This document shows, piece after piece, positions 33,282 to 45,010 of a stretch of DNA of 64,000 nucleotides (position 1 is the stretch's first letter; the number at the start of each line of letters is the position of its first letter). A model generated the notes under the pieces. It had not been told where the DNA came from and searched no databases. It saw nothing but the letters and a program-made list of their open reading frames with translations. Made by a program: the position numbers and the translations under genes. Origin of the DNA: Melampsora larici-populina 98AG31 (lineage: Eukaryota; Basidiomycota; Pucciniomycetes; Pucciniales; Melampsoraceae); contig NW_006768771.1 in the NCBI RefSeq assembly GCF_000204055.1, positions 232,145 through 296,144 of the forward strand, given 5' to 3'.

Positions 33282-35001
33282 ATGCCTCTCAACCCTTACA
33301 AAACTTCACCATATCACTCAAAGAGTGTTAAGAGATGGCAACATCTTGTTCGTAAAAACGCGTCTCTTCGCACTATGTCGAAATATGAGATGACTATTGT
33401 TCATGTGAGTTTTTCTTACATTCAAGCCATAACCATCCTTTCCGATTATTCCTGTCTGATTATCTTCTATATTTTCCGTTAGTCTCTTGTTCGCCGACAC
33501 CTCCGTGTCTTGATGGGCCGAGAGTCCAATCAAGCACCCATCCCACCCTCGCTTTCAGGACCTGAGAAAGAGGGTTTGCTCGAACGGTTCCCGGAAGGCG
33601 ATCCAATGCCTGTCGGCTGGTCTGTCCCTCTAATCAACAATACAGACCTTGTGAAGACTGGCCCTCACATAAGCAACGAGGAGTTTCGAGAAGTCGAGAA
33701 CAAATTGATGTGATGGGGGCTCAGACGTTTTTCATTTGACTGGGAGGCGGACCTAGAAGCCCCGGTGAACGTCTTGGCCCGCGAAGTATTATGGAATTTG
33801 TTTTATCACGCAATCAGACATCGTGCTTATCGCTTCACTATTAACGAACACCTTCTCAGGCGCCAAATTGTCTTGCCTGTCATCTTGGAACAATTCAATC
33901 TCCTCGCTCGGAAGTATAAAGATCAATGCAACAACCCAGAGGTACTTGAGTATCACTACGTAGTTGCCCAGAAAAAAAAGGTCAGCAAGTAATCTATTTT
34001 TTTTCAAATTCATGGTGCTGACTAAGTTCTGAGAACAGGTTTTGGAACAATATCGGGCTTACATGATCAAATCGGGTGCTAGTCCTCGCTTGGTGTCCAT
34101 CTTTCAGCCTAGAAACTACTCCCTTCTCGGAGATTTCTTCGAAGTCAAAGTTTCGGCCGCGATCACTTCCGTCAATGAAGTACACTTCTTGGTACCTAAA
34201 TGGTGGTCTAAGGATACCTTGTCGTTCATCGAGACGATTGAGAAACATGTCCACTTTAATTCAACCTCTCGCAGCGATTATCCCGGAACGATTCGACCTG
34301 CTCACAAGTACATACCCACGGACTCAAAGGATTACGGTGTCGTAACTCGTCACCTTCCTTCCGATATGTATAGCAACGATTTCGAAGGTTCCTTACTACC
34401 AGCTGAGCTGTCAGACCTCAAGATGAAGGCTCCTGTCTTGCCGGACCTTCTCCACATGGAGTTAATCTTCCCTGTTTCTTGAATCGATTTCTTTCCACAT
34501 CTACAAATTGATGGAGACGCGGGAAACGATTATTACACAAGTGACGAAGATGTGTCTGATGTAGAGCTTGAAGACAATTCCGAGATAGATTCCAAAACAC
34601 ACCCGTCTGATACTACTAGACTCCAAGATGAAATCGAGAGCTTAAAGGGCGACTTACAAAAATCGAACAACACTCTTTTGGAGTTCCAAAACCAAATACA
34701 ACAGTTGATGCCCATACGCTTGGAAGAATTGATGAAAGCAAAGGAAGACATCAATATTATCAAGGCGAAGCTTGATTCGTTGCAGAACGTGGGAGGAGGT
34801 GCTCAACTCGAAAATTCCGAAGCTGAAGTGCAAGGAGTTGGTCAACTCAAAAATTCCGAATCTGAAGTGCAAGCTGGTGCTCAATTCAACACTGCCGAAA
34901 CTGAAGTGGATGTGGGAGGAGGTGCTCAACTCGATACTTCCGAAAGTGAAGAACTTGATGTTCCACAACCTATGCACTTGAGCATTGAAAGCTCTCTCTG
35001 A
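33282..35001 (+). pseudogene. CACTA cargo gene 1: FDWEA protein with C-terminal coiled coil, two stops
   Basis: Exons 33282-33404, 33483-33980 and 34039-35001 join in phase 0 through GT-AG introns of 78 and 58 bp, giving 527 codons from ATG 33282. The N-terminus is basic (MPLNPYKTSPYHSKSVKRWQ). Around residue 125 comes RRFSFDWEADLEAPVN, a core shared with genes 2 and 4. A middle region follows (FLVPKWWSKDTLSFIETIEKH). An acidic segment leads to a heptad-rich stretch (about residues 385-445, TRLQDEIESLKGDLQKSN..) predicted to be a coiled coil, then four degenerate GAQLENSEAEVQ-like repeats. Two in-frame TGA codons (33711-33713 and 34480-34482) interrupt it, both likely CGA-to-TGA. Function unknown; a DNA-binding or transposition helper role is only a guess. 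Confidence 0.68.
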
Positions 35002-35379
35002 GATCGACTGCACTCTGTTACCGGCAACGTTGATATTGAGTTGACAATGGAATTTTCTTTGATTAAAAATTATGTATCTATCCCCCCATCATGTTTTCTC
35101 CACTCCGATACAAAGTCTTGTACAGCCCATCTGTGTAACGGGTCCTCAGGTCAAGCACATGCAACCATGTTGTTTTCTGGTTTGACTGATTTCTTGGAGC
35201 GCTTGGTTTCCAAATGTTTTATCAATTGAAAGATGTTTGTGATGTGAAATTTGGCTGCGAAATTTGATTGATGTGATGTTATGGTCTTATGATAATGAAT
35301 ATTACCTCGACAATTCTGCATGCCAACTTCCCGAGCTCCAGGTGCTCGTTGTTCTAATCTTGTGCATATGTATCAATTG

Positions 35380-36150
35380 CCTTCAATTCATCAGAATCTT
35401 TATTGTCTTGTTTGAATCCAGCATTTTTTTCTTTTTGCTCTGCTTCTCGTTATTCTTTTTGGTGTGTGCTTTCTCACTATTTGTGGTACTAGAGTCTCCA
35501 TGGGGACCTGAAGTGGGATCCTCTATATTCGACCGAGGGCTTTATGGGGCAGATTTAAAACTATCCGTATTGCCAGAATGTTCCTGTGGCAAGTTCATAG
35601 TCGAAGGATCCTCTTCGAGATCCACATCGTCTCTAATCTGGTTCTTTCCAGTTCAGATCATGGTGGGATTCATGGGAACTCATCTCAAATGAATCCTTTG
35701 TGACTGAAGGAGTCTGTGTTGGACTCTGCGTGACCTTTTTTGGATCTTGTTGATCACCCTCCAATTTTTTCTCTACATATCCATCATGCTTCTTCTCTTT
35801 GACCCATGTATTTAATCCAGGTGATTCTCTTGGCGATTCCATCTTCACTGGATAATCCACACCTTCTGAACCTCATCCCTCTGGGTTGGTTGTTTCCACG
35901 ATGACAAGATCCTTCTTTGATCCGACAAGCTTTGGCATGCCAGTTTCTTTGAAAGCCTCGCTATCAGGACTGCCGCGCAATATTTCCAGACGTATACCCT
36001 CTCTGGGAGTGGATACTTGCAGCTTCGCGATTACTCCTCTTGCGCGCGACGCTTGCTCTGCGTTTTCAAGTTTATGCTCCTAGCCATCGAAACTCCCCCC
36101 AAGATGCTGGGTTGGATCCTACAACTCAGCTGTCTGATATTCTAGAAGGC
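35380..36150 (-). pseudogene. Degenerate minus-strand coding stretch in the CACTA element
   Basis: Minus-strand translation keeps a protein-like composition over several short frames: ENAEQASRARGVIAKLQVST, GSKKDLVIVETTNPEG, then past a TGA (35873-35875) GSEGVDYPVKMESPRESPGL and VTQSPTQTPSVTKDSFEMSS, then a frameshift and DVDLEEDPSTMNLPQEHSGN. It is Ser/Thr/Glu-rich and low in hydrophobics, like a disordered linker. I do not recognise it. The + strand ORF at 35264-35692 with apparent membrane segments is its shadow. The rest of 35002-36788 shows nothing else. Confidence 0.4.
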
Positions 36151-36788
36151 TATTCGGGGGCAACCCCTTCAGGAGATGTAGTCGAGCAAGGGAATTTTTG
36201 GTTCCGCCCGCATGTATAGGAAAGTGGAGGCCGATGCATATTGAGAACCTAGGCTTTACAAGTTTGGTGGTGATCAGTGGGAAACATCAATTTATCGATT
36301 TAATGATCCGATACCTCAGTGGTTGTGAGAGGGCTTTTTCAGCCACATCAATGGTGGTCATCAAGATCGAGTTCTCAGAAATCTCTTTGAAACAAATATC
36401 GAGGTTGTGGAGGTTTCAGAGCAGCGTTAGATAAATTTGATCATGCATTTCTTTTACAAGGGTGGATATGATCGAAGTTGAAGGACACCAGTAACGGTAC
36501 TGGTGTGTTTGACCAAGTTTTAAACGTGGCTGTGCTTGTGGTGGACAGTCCACAGGTGAGAACTGTTTGTCGAACAGCCCAAATAGGAAGACTGATAACA
36601 TATTTGTTGGTGGGTTCTGTAGCCGGCTCTGTATTGCCACATCAGCTCTTACGAATTGTTCAAGAGCTGTGAATTTCGCCTATTCCTCCTTTATTTCAGT
36701 GTAACATATCTCTTCAAAGCCTCTTTATTTTTTTCTCACTTCAAACTACATTCACTTGGATTTACTTATTTCGTGTATATTTTTAATC

Positions 36789-38547
36789 ATGAGTCATCAA
36801 CCCACTGGTACACAGAACACGGCATGTAACTCACAAGGAACTTCGAAAAGACGTCGCTGTGAAGACGATCCACAACAAGAAGGTGTGCTCATAGTTTGGT
36901 CGCAATCTATCGTATATGTGATGTTTGGTATTGATTTCATGGAATGCTGTCTCGATGTTTCCTGAAATTTATAGATCAAAACAATGCTGGTCTAGGAGGC
37001 GTTTCTGATTCTGATGATGAAAATAGTTCAGGTTTGTCTTATCTTCCATGTAATCCGATACAATTAACGTTGAATATGCCCTGAGATTGTTATTATTTTT
37101 CTTTGGTATCAATTTTAGATGGAGACCTTACACATGAAGATATCATGGAAAGAAAAAGAATGAAGGCTGCACATTCGAAAGTACTTACACAGATCTGACA
37201 ACGAGATGAAGGGATTGGGAAGATAGCTGGTTCCCATCCGGTTCCGAAATCGGCAACTCCTCTGGCAAGAGCGATTCACGAGTTCACACGGACGATCATG
37301 GGCATCCCAAGGAAAGCAAGGGGCTCTTCAGCATTTCAAAGCGCTGGTACAGCAAAACTTCCTGATCCTCCCACCGACGACGAACGCCACGATTGGCTGA
37401 CTCGAAGACAGGTCCGAGAACAATTTATTCGGAATGCACAGGATAAAGCTTTAAAAAAATACATTTTGAAAAAACCCATGGGTTTCAAACCAAACCACAA
37501 ACAAAAGAAAATGGTCGAAAAGGACGCCGCCGAAATGGCAACTTTGTCGAATCCGATGCAGCCGGTGGTCTTCAAGTCTCGCATATTGTCTAACAGTCGA
37601 AGTAAATACCCTCATCATTTCGCAACTCAATGTGAGGCAAGCTTAGCAATGGCCGGTTTCCCAAGATGTATGTTTGACTGGGAAGCTTCTTACGATACAC
37701 CTTGGAACTCCGCAACGGCTACTATCATATTATCGCATTGGCTTAAGGCCTACGAAGCAAATGGTGCGAGAGAGTTTGGAATTCTTACGAAGGACAATAC
37801 TGCTCCGAATTGTGAAGAAGTACTTCGACGCTGGTGTGGAAACAAGGCTACAAAATTCAGAGAACAATCTCGGAATGTGGAGTTGATGAAGACACCCGAG
37901 GGTCAAAAGAAACTGAACGATAACATATTAATAGCACAAAGTATCACAAACAAAAGACGTCAGAAAGACAAGGTTAGTGGCTGCTTTCTCTGTAGTTGGA
38001 AAGAAACGTAGCCAAAGACTCATCTTAATCTTTTGTATATCAGATTTACCAAGCAAGGAGGGCCACAGGTGTCAGGTTGTTCGGCGAAAATTCAGCAGAG
38101 GTGCAAATGTTGTCTCACGAAGAAATACATTCTGATGATGAACTGGTCGTATCTAATACAAGCGGCTCTCGTCAAAAGTTACGCCTCGAATGGCGCAGCG
38201 CAGCATTGGATACTCTCATCAACCTGCTGGACCAAGCCCATTGGAAGCGCAAGAGGATCCCGAAAGACATTAGACAGGCAAAACAGCTGGTTGAAAGAGG
38301 GGTATACGCGCCTGAAGCTGATAAAGATCGGTACCCACCAAAGGGGTTCCAATTGTCTCTGGTTTCTCCTGTCTGGTATGATCAACAAGAGGGTTTGTTG
38401 TTGGAAGAATTGGCTTTGAATGAAGAAAACCCCGTCCACATCGCCAATGCTATCCAAGGAGTGATGCAAAGTTTCAGATCTCGTGCCAGTATGGCTGCTG
38501 AAGAGGCAGCGGGGAGTAGTTCGGGAGTGATGGCAACCCAATTGTGA
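36789..38547 (+). pseudogene. CACTA cargo gene 2: FDWEA protein, one stop
   Basis: Four exons (36789-36882, 36975-37031, 37119-37972, 38044-38547) join with matching phases via GT-AG introns of 71-92 bp, about 502 codons. The N-terminus is hydrophilic, with a basic SKRRRCEDD (possible nuclear signal) and SDSDDEN. Then LARAIHEFTRTIMG, PPTDDERHDWLTRRQ, FPRCMFDWEASYDTPWNSAT, LRRWCGNKATKFREQSRN and, in the last exon, KLRLEWRSAALDTLINLLDQ. The same landmarks appear in gene 4, so these are paralogues. One TGA at 37196-37198 (QI-stop-QRDEG) is the only lesion. No catalytic motif is recognisable. Position in a transposon and the R/K-rich spacing suggest nucleic-acid binding, which is inference. Confidence 0.72.
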
Positions 38548-38569
38548 TGTTCTCATATTTGCTTCTTTT

Positions 38570-39540
38570 TTATCTTAACATCTTATATACAATTACCTTC
38601 TTGTTTATAAGACTGCTTCTTATATATATGTGAATAGTGTGAATAGTGTAAATAGTTATAAGTGTTGATACAATTACCTTCTTTTTGATCTTACTTCTTA
38701 TATACATGTGAATAGTGTGAATAGTGTCAATAGTTATAAGTCTTGATAGTGTATAAACATGAAATGTCTTTGTCATTGTTTTAAGACTACCTCATATTTT
38801 TCAACATCCTCGTCAATTCACCTCACCCAAATTTTTGAACGAAACAGGTTACAAGGTTTGTCATTGTTTCAAGACTACCTCATATCTTTCAACATCCTCG
38901 TCAATTCATTTCACCCAGATTTTTGAACAAAACAGGTGACGAGTCAATTATATTGACTCGTCTTCTTTATATCCTGAGCATCATCTTATGATACTCAGCA
39001 TTTCGCCAATCAGGGCCGGGGCTGGTAAAATGTATTGAAGCTTCGCATTTCGCGAATTGCCAAGCTTCAATACAGATCCACATTTCACTCGTGCCAAACT
39101 AACGATTGCTACCTGAAGACCAAATTCAATACACCTGACGATCAATACCAGGGTGAGTTTCACCTCGTAAAGCGAGGACAGTCAATTATTCGGTTGGTTT
39201 CAATACCAAATAATCGACTGTGACCGATATGCCTGAAGATCGGTACCAGGCTTGATACACCTGACGATCAATACCAGGGTGGGTTTCACCGAGTCAAGCG
39301 ATCACAGGCGATGATTTGGTTGGTTTTAATACCAAGTAATCCACCGTGATCACAGCCGATATGCCTGAAGATTGATACCAGGCTTGGCTTGCAATGACAC
39401 TTGCCGATTTCAACAGTTTCCATAACCAACTGTGATCATAGCACCGATATGCCTGAAGATCGATTCCAGGCTTTCAACGGTTTCCATAACCAACTGTGAT
39501 CATAGCAAGCAAGCCTGAAGATCAATACCAGGCTTGCTTT
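38570..39540. repeat. Array of direct and interspersed repeats between gene 2 and Tnp2
   Basis: Three blocks. 38575-38760: two copies of a GTGAATAGTGTGAATAGTG...AGTTATAAGT unit. 38775-38940: two ~75-bp copies of TTTGTCATTGTTT.AAGACTACCTCATA. 39110-39540: at least five copies of a GCCTGAAGAT.GATACCAGGCTT motif interleaved with TTTCAATACCAA/TAACCAACTGTGATCA units. Such internal arrays in CACTA elements often act as transposase binding or folding sites, but no test is possible here. 39541-39894 is promoter-like spacer. Confidence 0.75.
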
Positions 39541-39894
39541 ACCGCGGACGCTTGCCAACATGTATATTTTCAACGAGCTCAGCAAAGGTTGGCAAGCACG
39601 GGCCTTCCACTGGCGCGATAATCTTCAGACCAAGATTACCATTTGGATTGAGGGTCAATGTGATGTGCATGCAGGGTAAAATGTCTAAGCACCCATGCAT
39701 ATATTGATCAAACACTCTTAGAAACATAGTTATCTTTACACATGTTTCTGAATATAAGAATTGCCCTTCTCATACTTATCTTTCCCACGCGCCCCTTTTG
39801 GTTTCTTCAACTTTGATCTTCATATCGTCATTTTTCTTCGTACTCCCTGTTTTCTCTTCCACTTCTGGTTTTCAACTCTGCTATCCAAACATAT

Positions 39895-42800
39895 ATGGCG
39901 TCTTTTGGGCCAGATCACACCTGCTGCACGTGTGTACCTCTTGGCTGTTCCAAAAGACAGTTTCAAAAGCACGGAGAGATACACACAGGGCGCCTTTTCC
40001 ATCGCACAAATTACCCTCGACATCTGACAGAGTCTACTGCTTGCTCTGCGGCTGACATAGGCAAGTTCATCAAGAAGTTTTGAAAGAAGTATGATTATTT
40101 GTCTCATCATATTTCCTTCACAGCTGTTGTTCCATCGAATATCTGTACAAACCGCTCCGATCTTGCTCCTGCCCCTCCTATACTTGGGAAACGCGCTCGA
40201 TCCCCCAACATCTCAGCCTCTGGCCCAACCTCTCATGTCTCTGCCGAGGAACCACTCCAAAAGACCACACGCTTGGCGGTCTCAGTTGATCCGGTACTTG
40301 ATTTACATCCAAATTTGGATTCACTAGAATCCACCTCTTGCCAGGCTAAGTGTGCCCCCCTTCCACTGAATCAACAGTTCACATTCCAACTTGAACCTCA
40401 ACTCCATTTCAACACAGACACCTTCTACACTCCGCGGACTCACTTACAACATCCATCATGTGTTCAGTCCATGATTCAAGTCTTGAATGAGCATCTCATC
40501 AAGAACGGTTCTGTGCACGATTGTAGAACTTCACTTAAATTAGAACGTCACAAATTTGAGGCTGCTTTTGCCAGGACCGATCCCAAAGTGGTATCTCTCA
40601 GCACTGAAATTCCGCTTGGTGTACTCAAGCTTTTACGCGCCTTTAATCTTGAAGCACGCGTGCATCAAAGTGTCACATGCGGCAATTGCTTTTCATTATA
40701 TGGCCCCCCCGAGAAAAGTCCAAATCAGCCCACCTGTAACAATTTTCAATTCTCGACCACAAAGTCAAATAAGCCAAAGTTTGAATGTAAAACCGCACTT
40801 TACAAACCAGACACTAAGAAAGCCGATTCAGTGCGCCCTCGAAAGGTTTTCTATCACCAAAAATTTGTCGAATGGCTTGCCACAATGTTACATCACACAA
40901 CATTTGAAACCAATCTTGACTCCTTGTTGACTCGTCCCAGCCCACCCTCAGGGATCTTACAAGACATATGGGATGGGACCCTCTGGAACACGTTCAAAAA
41001 AAATGGCGCAGTCTTCACGCGGACTTCTGGGAATTTGGTTTTCGGATTCTATGTAGATTGGTTTGACCCATATGGCACCAAACGAGGACGAAAGCATAGT
41101 TCTGGCCTCATGATGCTGATATGTTTCAATCTACCACCGGATATTCGATATCATGCCGATAACATGTTTGTATATGGCATCACTCCCAGCCAAAGAGAAC
41201 CGACCAGTACCCAGATGAACCCCATATTAGCACCCTTGATTTCTGAGCTTAAAGAGCTATGGAAAGGTATTTATTTCAGCAAAACATCCCTTCACCCCAA
41301 AGGCAGAACAATCACGGTTGCTTTGTGGCCGCTCCTTGCTGATGTACCAGCAATGAAAAAAATATCCGGGTTTTCTGGCCACAGCCCAACCAACTTTTGC
41401 TCAAAGTGTTATATCACACTAGATGACATCAATTTTGTTGATATCAAAGTTTTCAAAAGTCGAACGGCGCTCACCCACAAAAGGCAAGCCCAAAAATGGC
41501 TTGAAGCCGATTCATCCAAGCTCCAAGATGACCTAATGAAGGACAATGGGGCCCGATATTCAGCGTTTTACGAGCTTCCTTACTGGCAGCCTCTTGATTT
41601 CGCCACTGTGGATGTGATGCATTGTATCATTCTTGGCTTATTGGCCGACTTCTCAAACACATACCTTCAAATCGCATCCGCAGGGAAGGATCTGAAGAAG
41701 CAACAGGATATCAAGCTGGGTCATGGCGATTATCCAGTCTTTGAACATATCTCAGCTCTTGGAACTCTTGACGCTGAAATGAGCGAGCCTGACACAGCTT
41801 CTTCCTCACGCCACAATGATCAATCTGCTCATAGCTCAACCGCACGAGCCAAATATCCACGCGCTGCTAAATCCTGGACCGACACAGAAAGTTCATTTGC
41901 TCCCAGCGGAGAAGGATCCGAAACGTCTCAGCAATTGCATAGTACACTCAAATTCTCTACCGGCCCAACCCTTACTGTTCACGAGCTTGAGATTCTTCAC
42001 AAGACTGTCTGCAATACGATTGTTCCATCATGGCTTACTCGTGTTCCACACAAGGTTGGCATGCCAATGTGTGGTACTCTTAAAGCGGCGGAGTGGCTGA
42101 GCCTGTACACTGTGTACATGGTTCTCTCACTTGTAGCATATCACAACGACGCAGAACCCCACTCTGACGCGTCCAAGATACATTTAGGAATCACACTCGC
42201 CACACAGATTGTCAATATCTGTTTCTCACGTAGTCTGACCCCCGATGATGTCAACACACTGCCATATCTACTCAGTCAATATCGTAATCACCTCTTGGAC
42301 GCTTGGCCTGACATCAAATCCAAACCCAACTTGCACTTTGCCCAGCATTTGCCAGCTCAATGCCGACTGCTTGGCCCACCTTCATACACTGCTTGTTGGG
42401 CTGGAGAGCGGGTCATAGGTAACATGGTTGCGACTCCAAAAAGCGGGAACCGTGGTATGTCTTTTCTTCCAATATCAGATTTTTGGTACTTCAAAATCTA
42501 ATCATCAACCTTTTTTAAACTTTATTCTAAAGGGGTTGTCGGACAGACAATGATAAAGAAGCACACCCAAAGAGGGTTCTTTCTCAATTTCCTCAGGAAC
42601 ATACCTCCGAAGTATGCCAAAGAAATAGGAGCTAACATAATCCTCAGAGCTGCTGCAACAAACTGGAAGCCGTATTCGCCATCTTCGGAAATCGCCGCCG
42701 CAATCAAGCCAATATTACACGAAATGGATTGTGACACCGCACTCCAGTTCCAGATGACTTCAAGTTGGAAATTTGGTGGCAAATGTTTCAGCACATATGC

Positions 42801-43231
42801 TGAACATCATGGGGATAGTTATGTTGAGTTCATCCATCAAGGGACCAAAGGATATGGTGTCATTCATTACATAATCAGGTCTCATGAACATGCCCAGCCT
42901 ATGTTTGTTCTGCACGTTTTCCGGGATCTTGACTCACAAGATGAGCATAAGAACCCTTACCGATTGCTACCTCACCTAAACGCAACAGTCAAGTATAATC
43001 ACAATTTGATACTTAAGGCTTTCCTTACAAAGGATATCATAGGTCACTGCGCTGCATTACACAATCCAGCACAAACCTTTTGCATAAACAAGCCAACTGT
43101 CTCTCTTGTCGGTCTTCAAAGTATGGTGAGTTCAATTTCATCCATTGTAGGGACACGTGTCTAAACTGACTAAATTCTTATGTGATTAGAGTATGGCAGA
43201 CATGTCTTCAAGTGATAATCGAAGGTCTTGA
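39895..43231 (+). CDS. Tnp2-type CACTA transposase, five exon model
   Basis: Exons 39895-40060, 40124-42454, 42533-43125 and 43190-43231; a further upstream exon is possible. The first intron (40061-40123) is GC-AG (donor GCAAGT) and is needed to skip a TGA at 40081; the others are GT-AG. Roughly 1040 codons, all open. The first exon has CTCVPLGCSKRQFQKHGEIHTGRLFHR, the Cys/His cluster seen at the start of fungal Tnp2 proteins. The core has YVDWFDPYGTKRGRKHSSGLMM, LPPDIRYHADNMFVYGITPS, GFSGHSPTNFCSKCY, YELPYWQPLDFATVDVMHCI, LKAAEWLSLYTVYMVLS and CWAGERVIGNM, the ordered Tnp2 landmarks including D in FDP and DVMH. The C-terminus is less conserved. No stop interrupts it, so this could be an active transposase for the surrounding TIRs. 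The heading counts a possible upstream exon; four are placed. Confidence 0.85.
40061..40123 (+). other. GC-AG intron in the Tnp2 gene
   Basis: 63 bp, donor G|GCAAGT, acceptor TTCACAG, phase 1. The codon restored across it is GCT. Without splicing the frame meets TGA at 40081-40083, so removal is required for a full-length product. Confidence 0.65.
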
Positions 43232-43479
43232 AACTAAGCTGCTTGTTTGTGACGTGGGTATTCATGTACTGGCAGTCAGTGGTTAGTTTTCCTTATATGA
43301 TACGTGTAGATTACATGTATGAATACTTTATTTTATTGCTTGATACACGTTACAAATATATATATATATACATATCAGTCTCTCAATTTCCCGCCACATA
43401 TCTATTTGTAAAAAAAAAACTATATCTGGTACTACCTGATTTAAATACGAGCGAGATACTAAAGTTTTGTATGACATTA

Positions 43480-44614
43480 GGTAAAGTATTTAACAGGCTT
43501 GACACAGGCTTCATTTGAAGTGCAGCTTTTTCTTCGTCTGTCAGATTGAAAAGGAAGAGAGGATCATAACAGTTTTCGGGAAGGCCCGGACAAAAAGCAG
43601 CATTTGAGTCAACCTGAGTGGCCTTTGTTCGACATTGGTCAAATCTCCGAGAGGCACGGAGAGGACCCTGGGTAGATGAACAATACTTGAAAGATAAGCC
43701 GTCTATTTGCTGGATTATTGAATTGTACTGTTGACTTCGCCAGACCAGGCCTATTGAAGGATATGAAGTCTCTTCAGGGACCCACTCTGTTTCTGAACAA
43801 CAATCATGATGTGGCAAAAGTTCGGCCGCCTGGTCGGGAAGATTACTGGCTCGTAGAAGGCGCGATAAAGATTCGACTCTATATTTAAAAAGCTGGATCA
43901 TTGCCAAATTAGCATCATGAGTTCTGTGAATGATCTATCCCAAGATGAGAATCTGTATCAACTCACCGTCCTTTTCTTACGCCGCATCTCTTTCTGGAGG
44001 TTTTTTTGGGCAGATCGACAATTTTGGCGAATATCTACACGCTGACCGCGTACCCATCGAAGCATAATTCCAAGGCAGTTTTCTTCTGTTTTGTGTTCTG
44101 GAGTTATCGATTGTTTGTCAAATGCACCTTGCAATCTAGCATATTGCCAATGCTTAACGATGAAGATTGCCATTGTTTGGTTCCATGGATCCCTGTCCGG
44201 CATCCCCCAATCAAAGGTCAATTGGCTGAGACCGTGGTTTTCCAAGTCAGTGCGGCAGAGGGACTTGAAGACATCGAGTTGTTGGGATGGTACGCAATCA
44301 ATTAAAGTTGGCACTGTTGAGAAAATTCGCCGATCACTCATGATTTCCTTTCGAGTAAGGGGTCAAAGTCGGCATCTTTCATCGGGTGTAGGACCAGGTG
44401 GGTAACTCTTAGTGGACTTGTTGTATCCAAGCAAGGACCTTGCAAAGCTAGCCAGTGAGTGGCATATTGCTTCATTCGAATCTGGAAGCAAGTCGCGAAC
44501 CGAAGCATTTAAAGCTTTGAGGGATTGGACTGCAGCCCCTCTCTTCCAGTGATGAGATGCTGAATGGTTTGAAAAGAGATAAAGGTAAAGATAAAGATCT
44601 TTACAATAGACCAT
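43480..44614 (-). pseudogene. CACTA cargo gene 4: FDW protein, paralogue of gene 2, one stop
   Basis: Minus-strand order: HHWKRGAAVQSLKALN, EAICHSLASFARSLLGYNKS, PPGPTPDERCRL, TGA (44363-44365), PLTRKEIMSDRRIFSTVP, LTFDWGMPDRDPWNQTMAIF, MLRWVRGQRVDIRQNCRSAQ, RRKKRT. After an intron near 43970-43930 it continues IQLFKYRVESLSRLLRASN, GLVWRSQQYNSIIQQIDGL and TDEEKAALQMKPVSSLLNTL. Gene 2 has LARAIHEFTRTIMG, PPTDDERHDWLTRRQ, FDWEASYDTPWNSATA, LRRWCGNKATKFREQSRN and LEWRSAALDTLINLL at corresponding places. Hence a diverged duplicate lying on the opposite strand. The C-terminus (about 43383-43500) is uncertain. Function unknown. Confidence 0.65.
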
Positions 44615-45010
44615 GAAAGTAGAGAAATTTAGGACAAACCCATTGCCAGTGCCTTTAAAATTTATGTATGGAGATGCAAGGTGATAGAATGATGATTATG
44701 TTCCGACGACACAATCTGCTATCTAAATACTTGTATTGATGAGCTATGATGCCTTCAAAGGCTCAAATCATCACTGCTTCAATTCAAAACATCTCAGTAT
44801 GTATTTACGATGGCCGGATATCAATCTAACGGACAGTCAGTTAACCTCAGAGTTAACAAAGGCCGAGTCAACCCTTTCTGCCATGATCCAACCGCCGCCG
44901 AAATTCTTTTTCGTGCGAATTGTTTCTCTACAAAGGGGTGATCAGGCCTGTATTACAATCTACGATTTGAAACTCAAACAAAAAACATTCAATCTTGTTT
45001 CAAACGTCTC

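Noticed and set aside
35264..35692. ORF with several hydrophobic, membrane-like segments
   Set aside because: It lies opposite the degenerate Ser/Glu-rich minus-strand coding stretch; the hydrophobic residues are the complement of that composition. No start context or homologue.
43383..43480. C-terminal extension of cargo gene 4
   Set aside because: The minus-strand frame stays open to 43383 but the last residues come from an AT-rich, low-complexity stretch; the real end is unclear, so it was left out of the gene.
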